Shown: positions 16,680 to 25,445, counted from the first letter of the stretch. The stretch is DNA of 42,827 nt from Bacteroidetes bacterium UBA6183 (GCA_002422865.1 DITN01000078.1:1-42827); one strand, 5' to 3'. The notes: generated from the letters alone by a model not told the origin. Translations and numbers: made by a program.

Positions 16680-17513
16680 TTGAATACGAGCGAATACATA
16701 TCGAGTGGAATTTTAGAAAGCTATGCACTAGGCTTATGCAACGCAACCGAGGCTGCGGATGTAGAGCGTATGTGTGCTTCACATCCCGAAATAAAAGCGG
16801 AGTTAGAGGCTATTCAGCTTTCGTTAGGTAATTATGCCCAAGCCCATTCGGTAACCCCTCCAACAAGTGTAAAAGCAAATATTTTTAACCAAATTGACGA
16901 GTTAGAAAAGGGAGAAAAGATTGTTGAAGAAAAACATCAAACCAAAATAATACCGATTTCTACTGGTACTACAAGCAATAATACCTACAAGTATTTTGCA
17001 GCGGCAAGCATTGTTTTATTAGGATTGAGCGTTATTGGAAACATTATTTTTTATGGCAAATGGAAACAAGCCAACGAACAAGTTATTGCCTTAAACAGCG
17101 AAAAAAATGTACTTGCCGATGGCTTAAAAACCAATACCGTTAAACTAAACAATATGCAGCAAAGCTTAGCTGTAATGAGTAACCCTGACATAAGTAGGGT
17201 AATGATGAAAGGTGTTGAAAAATCGCCCGAAAGTTTAGCCGTAATTTATTGGAACAAACAAAATAAGGAAGTTTATATCGAGGTTAAAAACTTACCAAAA
17301 TTGGAAGACGGTAAACAATACCAATTGTGGGCCATTGTTGATGGCAAGCCTGTTGACGCTGGTATGCTTCCATTAAATGATACTGACAGCACCATGCTTA
17401 AAATGAAAGACTTTGAATCGGCTCAAGCATTTGCCATTACTATTGAAAAAGCCGGTGGCAGTGCATCTCCTACACTAGAGCAAATGGTGGTAATGGGTGC
17501 AACAAACGGGTAG
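16680..17513 (+). CDS. Anti-sigma factor with RskA-like C-terminal domain
   Basis: A 277-residue membrane-bound regulator of the sigma factor encoded just upstream. The N-terminus (EYISSGILESYALGLCNATE) matches the cytoplasmic sigma-binding domain of RskA-type factors, without the HxxxCxxC zinc motif. One membrane helix is at about residues 104-125 (YFAAASIVLLGLSVIGNIIF), followed by a coiled segment and a periplasmic RskA domain with IYWNKQNKEVYIEVKNLPKL, QYQLWAIVDGKPVDAG and FAITIEKAGGSASPT. The start is TTG at 16680, one base after the sigma stop, which implies coupled translation and balanced amounts of the two proteins. The inducing signal is unknown. Confidence 0.86.
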   Translation: MNTSEYISSGILESYALGLCNATEAADVERMCASHPEIKAELEAIQLSLGNYAQAHSVTPPTSVKANIFNQIDELEKGEKIVEEKHQTKIIPISTGTTSNNTYKYFAAASIVLLGLSVIGNIIFYGKWKQANEQVIALNSEKNVLADGLKTNTVKLNNMQQSLAVMSNPDISRVMMKGVEKSPESLAVIYWNKQNKEVYIEVKNLPKLEDGKQYQLWAIVDGKPVDAGMLPLNDTDSTMLKMKDFESAQAFAITIEKAGGSASPTLEQMVVMGATNG

Positions 17514-17517
17514 TTTT

Positions 17518-18201
17518 TTACTTCTTTTTAGACTCGGTTCCTACAAAATCTTTTAAATAAAAGGGCTCAAAATAAGCCGTGTCTTCAAAACTATTCTCCG
17601 AATATTTTTGATAAGCCAGTTCGCCCAAGCCCGCTGCAGAGCATTGTATGCCGTCAATAAAAATAGCTTGAGGATGCGTAATGGTTGATTTACATTTTGC
17701 GGCACCATTTCCTATAAAAACAATTTGTTGTTCGTTTAATTCGTCAACAAAACTTTGTTCGCTTATAATTACAGCTTCGGTTGGCTTAAGTTCCTGCAAG
17801 CGGGAATCAAATATTGCCGCGTAAACCTCCATTCTTCTGGCATCAATCATTGGGCAAACAATAAATGTATTGCCGGGATTTTGTTGCATATAAACACCTG
17901 CAATACCTTGCAAGGTATTAACAGATAGTAATGGAATATTTAACCCATAACACAATCCCTTGGCCGTTGACACGCCTACACGTAAACCCGTGTATGAGCC
18001 GGGGCCTTTGCTTATACAAATGGCATTTAATTGTTTTAGTGTTAGGTTGGCTTCGCTCATGGTTTTTTCTACTAATCCGGTTAGCGCTGAGGCATGCATA
18101 TTACCATCGGTTATTTCATTTAAAACCAATAATTTGTTTTTATCAAACAAAGCAACAGAGCAAACCTCAGTAGCCGTATCAATACAAAGTATAAAAGCCA
18201 T
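17518..18201 (-). CDS. tsaB: tRNA threonylcarbamoyladenosine biosynthesis protein TsaB
   Basis: TsaB is the partner of TsaD in forming t6A37 of ANN-reading tRNAs. The ASKHA-fold signatures are clear: LCIDTATEVCSVALFD at the N-terminus, GNMHASALTGLV, and ISKGPGSYTGLRVGVSTAKG near residue 61. I place the start at the ATG at 18201 (MAFILCIDTATE), giving 227 residues; the frame continues nine codons upstream without family similarity. The stop lies four bases from the anti-sigma stop, so the two genes converge tightly with no visible terminator between them. Confidence 0.93.
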   Translation of the reverse strand: MAFILCIDTATEVCSVALFDKNKLLVLNEITDGNMHASALTGLVEKTMSEANLTLKQLNAICISKGPGSYTGLRVGVSTAKGLCYGLNIPLLSVNTLQGIAGVYMQQNPGNTFIVCPMIDARRMEVYAAIFDSRLQELKPTEAVIISEQSFVDELNEQQIVFIGNGAAKCKSTITHPQAIFIDGIQCSAAGLGELAYQKYSENSFEDTAYFEPFYLKDFVGTESKKK

Positions 18202-18282
18202 GTGCAATATTACATGTATTCGCTGCATTAATAAAAAACGTTTACATGCTGCAACAATAAATCAGGTAAAAAAACAATCAAC

Positions 18283-18312
18283 TTGCAGTGTGGTTTAATA
18301 TTTGTAAATTTG
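18283..18312 (+). promoter_or_regulatory. Bacteroidota promoter for the A-type Fe-S carrier gene
   Basis: TTG (18283-18285), a 19-base spacer and TAAATTTG (18305-18312) fit the TTG/TAnnTTTG signature, 21 bases before the ATG at 18334. Confidence 0.65.
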
Positions 18313-18333
18313 CATCAATAAATCATCTTGTAT

Positions 18334-18660
18334 ATGATTACAATTACAGAAAAGGCAAGCAAACGCATTGCCGACTTAAAAACAGAACAAAATTACTCGC
18401 CCGAACATTTTTTACGTGTGGGCGTAAATAGCGGAGGATGTTCAGGTTTATCTTACGATTTAGATTTCGACAACCAAACCAAAGAAGGCGACCAAGTATT
18501 TGAGCACAATGGTGTTAAGGTAGTTTGCGATGTGCGCAGTATGCTTTATTTATTTGGTACCGAATTGGATTTTTCAGACGGATTAAACGGTAAAGGCTTC
18601 ACTTTCAACAACCCAAATGCCACACGTACATGCAGTTGCGGGGAAAGTTTCGCAGTTTGA
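18334..18660 (+). CDS. A-type iron-sulfur cluster carrier (IscA/ErpA/HesB family)
   Basis: A 108-residue protein that binds or transfers iron-sulfur clusters to apo-enzymes. The three invariant cysteines are in place: Cys36 in NSGGCSGLSYDL and Cys100/Cys102 in the C-terminal RTCSCGESF. Whether it corresponds to IscA, SufA or ErpA cannot be told, since no isc or suf genes are nearby. ATG at 18334 is chosen because the TTG at 18328 would add only two residues. It has its own promoter at 18283-18312 and is divergent from tsaB. Confidence 0.92.
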   Translation: MITITEKASKRIADLKTEQNYSPEHFLRVGVNSGGCSGLSYDLDFDNQTKEGDQVFEHNGVKVVCDVRSMLYLFGTELDFSDGLNGKGFTFNNPNATRTCSCGESFAV

Positions 18661-18681
18661 GGATAATTTTTATTGAAAAAC

Positions 18682-18710
18682 TTGATTTTTAAAATATTGC
18701 CTTATATTTG
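18682..18710 (+). promoter_or_regulatory. Bacteroidota promoter for rpsT
   Basis: TTG (18682-18684), an 18-base spacer and TATATTTG (18703-18710). This is the cleanest promoter in the window, as expected for a ribosomal protein gene; it leaves a leader of about 25 bases before the ATG at 18742. Confidence 0.75.
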
Positions 18711-18741
18711 CAGTCCTTTTTAAGAAAAAACGTACAGAAAG

Positions 18742-19056
18742 ATGGCTAATCATAAATCAGCAAAAAAGAGAATTAGAGCTAACGCTGCGAAGCGTTTAAG
18801 AAACAGATATCAGGCTAAAACTACCCGTACTTTAATCAAAACTGTACGTACAAGCACTGATAAAACAGAAGCACAATCTTTATTTAATAAAGTTGCTTCT
18901 TTATTAGACAAATTGGCTAAGAAAAATGTGATTCACAAAAACAAAGCTGCGAATCAAAAAAGCAAATTAGCTAAAGTTATTGCCAAAATTGGTACTGAGC
19001 AACCTAAGAAGGTTGTAGCTAGAAAATCAGCGGCTAAAGTTGCCAAAAAGAAATAA
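18742..19056 (+). CDS. rpsT: 30S ribosomal protein S20
   Basis: S20 binds 16S rRNA near its 5' domain and central helix 44. The N-terminus ANHKSAKKRIRANAAKRLRN is the family signature, and TRTLIKTVRT and LLDKLAKKNVIHKNKAANQK continue it. At 104 residues it is longer than E. coli S20 (87) because of a C-terminal Lys/Ala/Val-rich tail (KKVVARKSAAKVAKKK), which probably contributes RNA-binding charge. It is a single-gene unit with its own promoter (18682-18710) and terminator (19083-19112). S20 is known to be autoregulated in E. coli; I see no direct sign of that here. Confidence 0.97.
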   Translation: MANHKSAKKRIRANAAKRLRNRYQAKTTRTLIKTVRTSTDKTEAQSLFNKVASLLDKLAKKNVIHKNKAANQKSKLAKVIAKIGTEQPKKVVARKSAAKVAKKK

Positions 19057-19082
19057 TATTATTCGATAGAATATTTATACAG

Positions 19083-19112
19083 AAGGCTTTCCTTAACGGG
19101 AAAGCCTTTTTT
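19083..19112 (+). terminator. Rho-independent terminator of rpsT
   Basis: AAGGCTTTCC (19083-19092) pairs with GGAAAGCCTT (19099-19108), followed by a run of T, 27 bases after the rpsT stop. Confidence 0.88.
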
Positions 19113-19165
19113 GTTTGGCTTTATTACTATTGTTGCTTATGTTTACCACCTAAGTATTTAACCCC

Positions 19166-19789
19166 TTGGAAAATTTTTGGGATATTTTTAAACCAAAAGC
19201 ACTGGTTGATTTTGGTGGACTAACACTGGTATTGGTGGTAATTTTTATAGAAAATGGCCTTTTCTTTGGCTTTTTTTTACCGGGCGATTCTTTGTTATTT
19301 ACCGTTGGTTTATTGTGTTACTTAAACGTACTGGATATTGAGTTGGCCACGCTTATTTTGAGTATTGCTGCTGCCGCTTTTGCCGGGTATTATGCCGGTT
19401 ACTTTTTTGGCTTTAAAACCGGGCAAAACCTTTACAAAAAGGAAGACTCCCTATTTTTTAAGAAAAAGTACATCTATACCGCTGCTGAATTTTACCAAAA
19501 ACATGGTGGTGTTGCATTAATTTTAGGCCGGTTTTTACCTATTGTGCGCACATTTGCTCCAATATTGGCAGGTGTAGTACGCGTTAATCCTAAAACATTC
19601 TTTTTGTTTAATATCATTGGCGCATTAGTTTGGCCACTCACCATTACCGGTGCAGGTTATTATGTAGGATCTGTTTTCCCCAATGCGCTTAATTATTTAG
19701 ATTTTATTGTGATTGGTTTTATTGCCGTTACTTCAATACCAATACTTAATAATTATATCAAAAAACGTAGGGATAAAAAATCAACCTAA
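19166..19789 (+). CDS. DedA family membrane protein
   Basis: A 207-residue inner-membrane protein of the DedA/SNARE-associated group; recent work links the family to undecaprenyl-phosphate and phospholipid recycling across the membrane. The hallmark FIENGLFFGFFLPGDSLLF (about residues 27-45) and the re-entrant region GRFLPIVRTFAPILAGVV with its conserved Arg are present, with about five hydrophobic segments. The start is TTG at 19166: an in-frame stop lies five codons upstream and no earlier ATG exists. Its end overlaps the stop of the convergent permease gene by nine bases. Confidence 0.88.
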   Translation: MENFWDIFKPKALVDFGGLTLVLVVIFIENGLFFGFFLPGDSLLFTVGLLCYLNVLDIELATLILSIAAAAFAGYYAGYFFGFKTGQNLYKKEDSLFFKKKYIYTAAEFYQKHGGVALILGRFLPIVRTFAPILAGVVRVNPKTFFLFNIIGALVWPLTITGAGYYVGSVFPNALNYLDFIVIGFIAVTSIPILNNYIKKRRDKKST

Positions 19790-21004
19790 AACGGCTTGTC
19801 TAGCACGTTTAGCCGGATAAATGGTGGTAATGTAACCCAACACCAAAACCGTGGCAAATACCAACGCTACATCGCTCCAAATAACATGTACCGGATAAGA
19901 ACTAAACATAACATCTGAAGAAGCTTGCAAGGCTATGAATCCATATTGGTCTTGCAGATAGCATAATAATAGCCCCAACAAGATTCCCGTTATACCTCCA
20001 ACACAAGCAATAATCAACCCTTCTAGTTTAAATATGTTAGCGGCTTGGTTTTCTGTAAGCCCCATGCTTTTCATTATTTGTAAGTCGCGCTTTTTCTCCA
20101 TCACTAAAATATACAAAGAGCTTATGGTGTTTGATGCAGCAATGAGCAAAATAAAGAGCAAAATGATATAGCTAATGGCCTTTTCAGAGCGCATTACTTT
20201 AAAAAAAGCATCGTGTTGCTCAAACCTGTTTTTAATGGTAAATCCATCACCCAAAACCTCTAACAATTGTGCTTTTACTTTATCTGTTTTTTGGTTTGGA
20301 GCAAGTTTAATTTCTATGGCTGTAAAGGCATCATCACGCCCTAATAAACCTTGGGCAAACCCAAGCGGACAAATCACATATTTATTATCAACCTCCTCTT
20401 GCACAGCAAACACGCCACTAGGTATTACAAGCGCTTTATTGAAAGCGTCATCCGGGTTGATTATGGTTTGCACATCCCGTTTGGGTACGTAAATAGCTAA
20501 TGCTTTAAATAAGTCGTTAGGATCAATTGATAACCTGTAAGCTATGCCTTGTCCGGCTATAGCATAAATACTATCATGCCTAATATCTACATAACCACTA
20601 ACCAACATGCTATCAAAGTTTGTTACATCAACATACTTTCTGTCGACACCTTTTAAAGTAGCTATGCTTTGTTGGTTGTTGTAGCGTAATAAAACATTTT
20701 CTTCAACAACCTTACTGTATGTTTCAATACCATCAATCAATTCAAACTTGGCCCAATTAATTTGCTTAGGGTTTATTATTTTTCCACTAGTTGATGTTAT
20801 TCTTAAATCGCTGTCGAAATTGGTATATAAAGAAGAAAAAAGCTGTTCGAAACCATTAAAAACACTAAGCACGATAATAAGTGCAGCTGCACCAACCACG
20901 TAGCCTAATAATGAAATCCCAGAGATCACAGTTATTAAACTGAAGCCCCCTCCTCGTTGCCGAGAAAAAAAATAACGTTTAGCTATGGTAAATGGTAGAC
21001 TCAC
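19781..21004 (-). CDS. FtsX-like ABC transporter permease (LolC/LolE type)
   Basis: A 407-residue inner-membrane permease of the MacB/LolCE fold. It has one N-terminal helix (about residues 22-47, SLITVISGISLLGYVVGAAA onward), a long periplasmic domain (about 48-270), and three C-terminal helices (starting near 275, 325 and 370). The FSRQRGGGFSLITVISG and MKSMGLTENQAANIFKLEGL segments match lipoprotein-releasing permeases, so it probably helps extract lipoproteins from the inner membrane. The partner ATPase (LolD) is not in the window. The start is GTG at 21004, which begins SLPFTIAKRYFF as in homologues. Confidence 0.85.
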   Translation of the reverse strand: MSLPFTIAKRYFFSRQRGGGFSLITVISGISLLGYVVGAAALIIVLSVFNGFEQLFSSLYTNFDSDLRITSTSGKIINPKQINWAKFELIDGIETYSKVVEENVLLRYNNQQSIATLKGVDRKYVDVTNFDSMLVSGYVDIRHDSIYAIAGQGIAYRLSIDPNDLFKALAIYVPKRDVQTIINPDDAFNKALVIPSGVFAVQEEVDNKYVICPLGFAQGLLGRDDAFTAIEIKLAPNQKTDKVKAQLLEVLGDGFTIKNRFEQHDAFFKVMRSEKAISYIILLFILLIAASNTISSLYILVMEKKRDLQIMKSMGLTENQAANIFKLEGLIIACVGGITGILLGLLLCYLQDQYGFIALQASSDVMFSSYPVHVIWSDVALVFATVLVLGYITTIYPAKRARQAVLG

Positions 21005-21047
21005 AATAATCTGTATTTAAAGTATAACCACCGGTTACCAATATAAA

Positions 21048-21851
21048 CTAATCTTTCCAGGCCTTAACAATAAGTCCTGTTCCAGTTTTATGTGTGGTAT
21101 AAGTATCAATCCAATTTAATACGTAGGCAAACGGATAAGTGATGATGTAATAAACGGGCAACAACACAAAAAATGCTTTGGTTACGTTTAAAATACTCAT
21201 TGGGTATTTCATGCTAAGTTTCCACGCAATTTTACCCGGTGCACCATATGAGTATAAAATTTCTGCTTTGTTAAATCCTGCTTGCTTCAGCTTATCACGC
21301 ATTTCCTCAACAGGATAACCATCACGCACATGCTCGCCAATAAACGACTCTCCGTGCTCATCTGCGTTACTTCCGCCTTGGTCGCTTGGTGTTGATATTA
21401 ACAACATTGCACCGCTTTTCATGCTTTGGTTAAAATGCTTAAATACGTCTACATCTTCTAAAATGTGTTCCATTACGTCAACACACAAAACCAAGTCATA
21501 TTTATTGGTGGCATGCGGCTTAGTCAAATCTCCAACTGCAAAGTTTACGTTGTTTACACCACAGGCTTTAAAAAACTGACTACAATCTGCTATTTGGTCG
21601 TCTTTCACATCAACCGCATCTATAACACATTGGTTGTTTTTGTTGGCTACGTAAAAGCTATACTGCCCAAAACCAGAGCCCGCATCAAGCATGGTAAAGG
21701 CTTGTTTAAACTTTGGCCACGCACGTAATTCGCGGTGTATATGCCAAGTGCGAAGCAACAACAAATCTAAAAGTTTATAAAAAAGCTTGCGCAAAAAAAG
21801 CGACTTATTAAATACCGTTCCGAGGTCTTTTTTAATTGGATCGTATTCCAT
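21048..21851 (-). CDS. Class I SAM-dependent methyltransferase, membrane-anchored
   Basis: A 267-residue methyltransferase. Motif I is LDAGSGFGQYSFYVA near residue 55; the acidic residue after strand 2 lies in IDAVDVKDDQI; motif IV is VLCVDVMEHILEDVDVF. The C-terminal part has a hydrophobic stretch (KAFFVLLPVYYIITYPFAYV, about residues 222-245) that could anchor it at the membrane. The acceptor is unknown; a lipid or envelope sugar would fit the neighbours. ATG at 21851. It lies 43 bases upstream of the LolC/E permease start on the same strand and may share a transcript with it. Confidence 0.82.
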   Translation of the reverse strand: MEYDPIKKDLGTVFNKSLFLRKLFYKLLDLLLLRTWHIHRELRAWPKFKQAFTMLDAGSGFGQYSFYVANKNNQCVIDAVDVKDDQIADCSQFFKACGVNNVNFAVGDLTKPHATNKYDLVLCVDVMEHILEDVDVFKHFNQSMKSGAMLLISTPSDQGGSNADEHGESFIGEHVRDGYPVEEMRDKLKQAGFNKAEILYSYGAPGKIAWKLSMKYPMSILNVTKAFFVLLPVYYIITYPFAYVLNWIDTYTTHKTGTGLIVKAWKD

Positions 21852-21960
21852 GTTTTATCTGCTGCGATGTGTTAAATTTAAAGGGGCAATATAACGCATC
21901 AATTATAAAATATAAAAGCGTGGTTGTATTTATTATTTTGGAAAGGATAACAAGGTGATG

Positions 21961-21991
21961 TTGTTCTGTTTGGTTAGTTTTTATACATTTG
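21961..21991 (+). promoter_or_regulatory. Bacteroidota promoter for gtrA, giving a near-leaderless transcript
   Basis: TTG (21961-21963), a 20-base spacer and TACATTTG (21984-21991). The GTG start at 21996 lies only four bases after the -7 element, so the mRNA probably begins at or within a base or two of the start codon. Confidence 0.65.
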
Positions 21992-21995
21992 GTGC

Positions 21996-22511
21996 GTGAA
22001 TTACATTAAAACCTTCCGTACTTGGATTAGACGATACCCCTTTGTACACAAGTTTATGAAGTTTGGGTTTGTGGGTGTGGCCAGTACAATTGCCAGTTTA
22101 ATGGTGTTCTGGCTTATCGCTCTGCAATTCCCTCAATACAACTTAATATCTAAAGCTATTGGTTACATTATGGGGTTTTTTGTGGGTTTTGCACTAAATA
22201 AACTCTGGACCTATGTAGACCAAGCTGAAGATGGCGAGAAGTATTTGTTAAAATATGTAATTGTGTATGCCTTTACTTTTTTTGTGTATTTGGCATTTAA
22301 TTATGCCTGTGATCATTATCTGCATCCTGAAACAATCATAGCACCTATTGTTGAATGGTTTGGATTCACCAAACTAAGCGCATGGTTGCTAATAAACGGA
22401 ACCTTTGTTAGCAATGTTCTGTCAATAGGAATAAATGTGGTAATTAATTTTTTGGGCACAAACTTTTTGGTGTTTAAAGTGCCATCGCCACAAGAATTGT
22501 TTGAAGATTAA
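21996..22511 (+). CDS. GtrA family membrane protein
   Basis: A 171-residue protein with four membrane helices. The first helix with FMKFGFVGVASTIASLMVFW (about residues 21-40) and the following Lys-rich FALNKLWTYVD segment are the GtrA signature. GtrA-like proteins are thought to flip polyprenyl-phosphate-linked sugars for envelope glycosylation. No glycosyltransferase lies next to it here. The GTG start at 21996 is preferred because the promoter's -7 element sits immediately upstream. It is divergent from the methyltransferase and convergent with the LysM gene. Confidence 0.85.
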   Translation: MNYIKTFRTWIRRYPFVHKFMKFGFVGVASTIASLMVFWLIALQFPQYNLISKAIGYIMGFFVGFALNKLWTYVDQAEDGEKYLLKYVIVYAFTFFVYLAFNYACDHYLHPETIIAPIVEWFGFTKLSAWLLINGTFVSNVLSIGINVVINFLGTNFLVFKVPSPQELFED

Positions 22512-22515
22512 CGGG

Positions 22516-23757
22516 CTAGTCTTTTCGTTTTAATGCTCTTTTCTGGCTAGCACTCATGGTATTGATACGTTTGTAGTAACCGGTTTTACTTTGTTTAACC
22601 CATATTACTAGTTTTTGCCCGGCACGTAATTTATCCGATTTAAGTTTGTTCCAACTTTTAACCTCACGTGGTGTAACATCAAACCAATCGGCAACATCTG
22701 CCATAAAATCACCCTTTTTTACCGTGTAATAAATCCGCTTTTTATCAAAAGTAGGAGTTGGCTCAGCACGCTTAACAACAGTATTGTCAGATTTGTTAAC
22801 CCCGCTTTTATTGGCGCCAGGGGTGTCGCCTGGTATATGTTGAATAGCCACAGGTGCAAAATCTCCAGGGCTTACAATTGGCTTATAAACACTATCATTC
22901 AATAAATTGAAGTTTTTTCCTTTTGATTTTGGAAGCCTTACCATGTAACCTTCCAAAGTATATGGAATAACATCCTTTTTAAAAATTGGGTTAAGTTTAC
23001 GCAACTGTTCAATAGGCACGTCAAGTGTGTTTGTTATTTGTTGAAACGACAGCCATTTACGAACCATGGCACTATCTGTTTCATTAAACAATGCTGCGGG
23101 TGCTGGCTTTATTCCATGTTCTTTATAAAAGTTACAGATGTAAGCTGCTGCAATAAATTTTGGATACATTTCTCTTGTTCCGTCTGGTATGTAAGGATAC
23201 AAATCCCAGAAATGCATGCTGTTTCCAGCCATACGTATGCTTTTATTTAACATTACCGGAGAAGATGTGTAAGCGGCAATTACAAGCGACCATTGACGGT
23301 AAATAGAGAATAAATCTTTATAGTGGGTAGCAACAACATTGGTTGATTTTATGGGGTCTTTGCGCTCATCAATGTATGAATTTACTTTTAACTTGTACAT
23401 TTTTGAAACATTGTAAGGCATCATCCACATACCGCTAGCTCCGCTTGGCGCTTGAACCAACGGGTCAAGATCGGCCAATGCCACAGCTAAATATTTCATA
23501 TCAATAGGTACATTTTTAGCACGCAATGAACGCTCAATCATCGGGAAATAAACCTTACTTAACCCTATTAATTCACGGGTTCTTTCAGGATTCGCTAAAT
23601 AGGCATCAATATGCTTTTTTACCGCAGGGTTATAGGTCATTTCAACCTGTGATTTAAGGGTTGATAACCGTTGAATATAAACCTGTTCGTTTTGGGCATT
23701 AACGGCTATACTTAATAACAGTATTATACCCAATAGTATGTTGTGTGCCTTTTTCAA
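22516..23757 (-). CDS. MltD-like LysM protein with inactive lytic-transglycosylase domain
   Basis: A 413-residue exported protein (signal peptide about residues 1-22, ending VNAQ). Residues 60-240 align with the SLT domain of MltD-type murein transglycosylases, including VDERxDP-like IDERKDPIKST and the hydrophobic core. The catalytic site is lost: the LPxxESxFDP motif reads YLAVALADLDP, so the catalytic Glu is Leu94 and the next Ser is Ala95; GLWQ reads GMWM; and AAYN reads AAYT. A LysM domain at about residues 339-390 (YYTVKKGDFMADVADWFDV to LRAGQKLVIWV) would bind peptidoglycan, with a weaker LysM-like unit near 255-285. It probably acts as a murein-binding, non-cutting protein. The start is TTG at 23757, 32 bases downstream of gatA. 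Confidence 0.85.
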   Translation of the reverse strand: MKKAHNILLGIILLLSIAVNAQNEQVYIQRLSTLKSQVEMTYNPAVKKHIDAYLANPERTRELIGLSKVYFPMIERSLRAKNVPIDMKYLAVALADLDPLVQAPSGASGMWMMPYNVSKMYKLKVNSYIDERKDPIKSTNVVATHYKDLFSIYRQWSLVIAAYTSSPVMLNKSIRMAGNSMHFWDLYPYIPDGTREMYPKFIAAAYICNFYKEHGIKPAPAALFNETDSAMVRKWLSFQQITNTLDVPIEQLRKLNPIFKKDVIPYTLEGYMVRLPKSKGKNFNLLNDSVYKPIVSPGDFAPVAIQHIPGDTPGANKSGVNKSDNTVVKRAEPTPTFDKKRIYYTVKKGDFMADVADWFDVTPREVKSWNKLKSDKLRAGQKLVIWVKQSKTGYYKRINTMSASQKRALKRKD

Positions 23758-23789
23758 ATTCTACTTCAATATCAAATAATTAGAGCCTG

Positions 23790-25199
23790 TTAGATGGTTG
23801 ATGCCAATTGCATCATTTCACCTTCACAAAAATGTTTGGCCATTAACTGAACGCCCATAGGCATACCATTAGTATGAGTGCCCATAGGAACAGAAATGGC
23901 CGGATTACCGCTTATATTGGCGTGTACCGTAAAAATATCAGCCAAATACATGGCAATAGGATTTTCAGATTTTTCGCCAAATTTAAATGCTGTGGTTGGC
24001 GTGGTTGGCGATAATAAAAAGTCGTACTCACCCAATAATTCATTGGTTTTTTCCTGAACCAAACGTCTTACCTTTTGTGCTTTGGTATAATAAGCATCAT
24101 ACGAACCAGCGGAAAGCACAAACGTACCCAACATAATTCTTCTTTTTACCTCAGTTCCAAAACCCTCGCTACGCGATTTGCGGAAAGTGCTTTCTAAATC
24201 AGTTGCATTTGTACTGCGGTGACCATACATCAAGCCACTGAAACGAGACAAATTAGAAGAGGCTTCGGCTGTTGTAAGTACATAATAAACAGGAACCAAT
24301 TGCTCCAGATAAGGAAAACTTACTTCAGCAACTTCGTGTCCTTTTTGCTTCAACTTTTCAATTACATCTAATGTAGCCTTTTGCACTTCAGGGTCAATGC
24401 CCTCATGATAAACACACTCTTTTATGTAGGCGATTTTTTGTTTTACAGGAACAGCAACATTGGTGTATTCAGGAACCGTGTTTGATGAACTTGTGGCATC
24501 AGCATCATCCTTGCCTGCTATTACTTCCATTAATAATTGCATGTCGTACATGCTTTTAGTTATTGGGCCAATTTGATCAAACGATGATGCGTAAGCTATT
24601 AAACCATTACGAGAAATTCTACCGTAAGTAGGTTTAATGCCAATAGCGCCACAAAACGCAGCCGGTTGACGAACTGAACCTCCAGTATCGCTTGCAATAG
24701 TTGCCTGGCACATATCCGATTGCACTGCTACTGCAGCACCTCCCGAAGAACCTCCTGAAACTCGTGTTTCATCAAAGGCGTTTTTTACTGGTCCATAAGT
24801 AGACGTTTCGTTAGATGCCCCCATGGCAAACTCATCGCAATTTAGGCGGCCAATAATAACGGCATCTTCGGCCAGTAAACGCTCAACAACTGTAGCATTA
24901 TATACCGATTCAAAACCCGCTAAAATTTTTGATGATGCTGTAACCTTGTGACCTTTATAGCAGATGTTGTCTTTTAAACCAATTACCATACCGGCTAATT
25001 TACCGGCTGTACCTTGCTTTATTTTTTGGTCGATAACATCCGCCTGTAGCAACGCCTCCTCCTCAAACACTTCAATAAAAGCATTCAGGTTTTTGCGCGC
25101 ATTTATGTTACCCAAATAATGCAAAACAAGACCACGCAGGGTAGTCTTGTTTTGTTGAATATCGGATTGTATGTGCTTTAGTGAGTTATAGTTTTCCAC
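23790..25199 (-). CDS. gatA: Aspartyl/glutamyl-tRNA amidotransferase subunit A
   Basis: GatA releases ammonia from glutamine for the GatCAB complex, which converts Glu-tRNA(Gln) and/or Asp-tRNA(Asn) to the amidated forms. The amidase Ser-cisSer-Lys triad is present in GLKDNICYKG (Lys), RVSGGSSGGAAVAVQ and SDTGGSVRQPAAFCG (Ser). The 469-residue length is usual. GatB and GatC are not in the window, as is common for scattered gat genes. The start is GTG at 25199, which shares one base with the tatA TAG stop, so the two are translationally coupled. Confidence 0.95.
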   Translation of the reverse strand: MENYNSLKHIQSDIQQNKTTLRGLVLHYLGNINARKNLNAFIEVFEEEALLQADVIDQKIKQGTAGKLAGMVIGLKDNICYKGHKVTASSKILAGFESVYNATVVERLLAEDAVIIGRLNCDEFAMGASNETSTYGPVKNAFDETRVSGGSSGGAAVAVQSDMCQATIASDTGGSVRQPAAFCGAIGIKPTYGRISRNGLIAYASSFDQIGPITKSMYDMQLLMEVIAGKDDADATSSSNTVPEYTNVAVPVKQKIAYIKECVYHEGIDPEVQKATLDVIEKLKQKGHEVAEVSFPYLEQLVPVYYVLTTAEASSNLSRFSGLMYGHRSTNATDLESTFRKSRSEGFGTEVKRRIMLGTFVLSAGSYDAYYTKAQKVRRLVQEKTNELLGEYDFLLSPTTPTTAFKFGEKSENPIAMYLADIFTVHANISGNPAISVPMGTHTNGMPMGVQLMAKHFCEGEMMQLASTI

Positions 25200-25423
25200 T
25201 ATTCTTTTGTTGTTGATGTTGTTTGGCTGTCTTTTTCTTTCATTCCTTCTTCAATGTGCGATTTAACGTTCTTTTTAGCATCGTTAAACTCACGAATTCC
25301 CTGGCCAACGCCACGCATCAATTCCGGAATTTTTTTACCCCCAAATAATAACACCACAACTAAAATGATAACGATCCATTCGCCACCACCTAAATTACCT
25401 ATAAACAATAATGATGTGTTCAT
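25199..25423 (-). CDS. tatA: Twin-arginine translocase subunit TatA/TatE
   Basis: A 74-residue TatA-type pore-forming subunit of the Tat export system. One N-terminal membrane helix (GGEWIVIILVVVLLFGGKKI, about residues 13-32) is followed by the amphipathic helix PELMRGVGQGIREFNDAKK and a charged tail, the usual layout. TatC is not nearby. The ATG at 25423 has a TAATTTTG element 22 bases upstream. The presence of Tat fits the twin-arginine leader on the DUF1800 protein at the end of the window, although no functional link is shown. Confidence 0.95.
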   Translation of the reverse strand: MNTSLLFIGNLGGGEWIVIILVVVLLFGGKKIPELMRGVGQGIREFNDAKKNVKSHIEEGMKEKDSQTTSTTKE

Positions 25424-25445
25424 AATATTAACGTATAAAAGTAAG

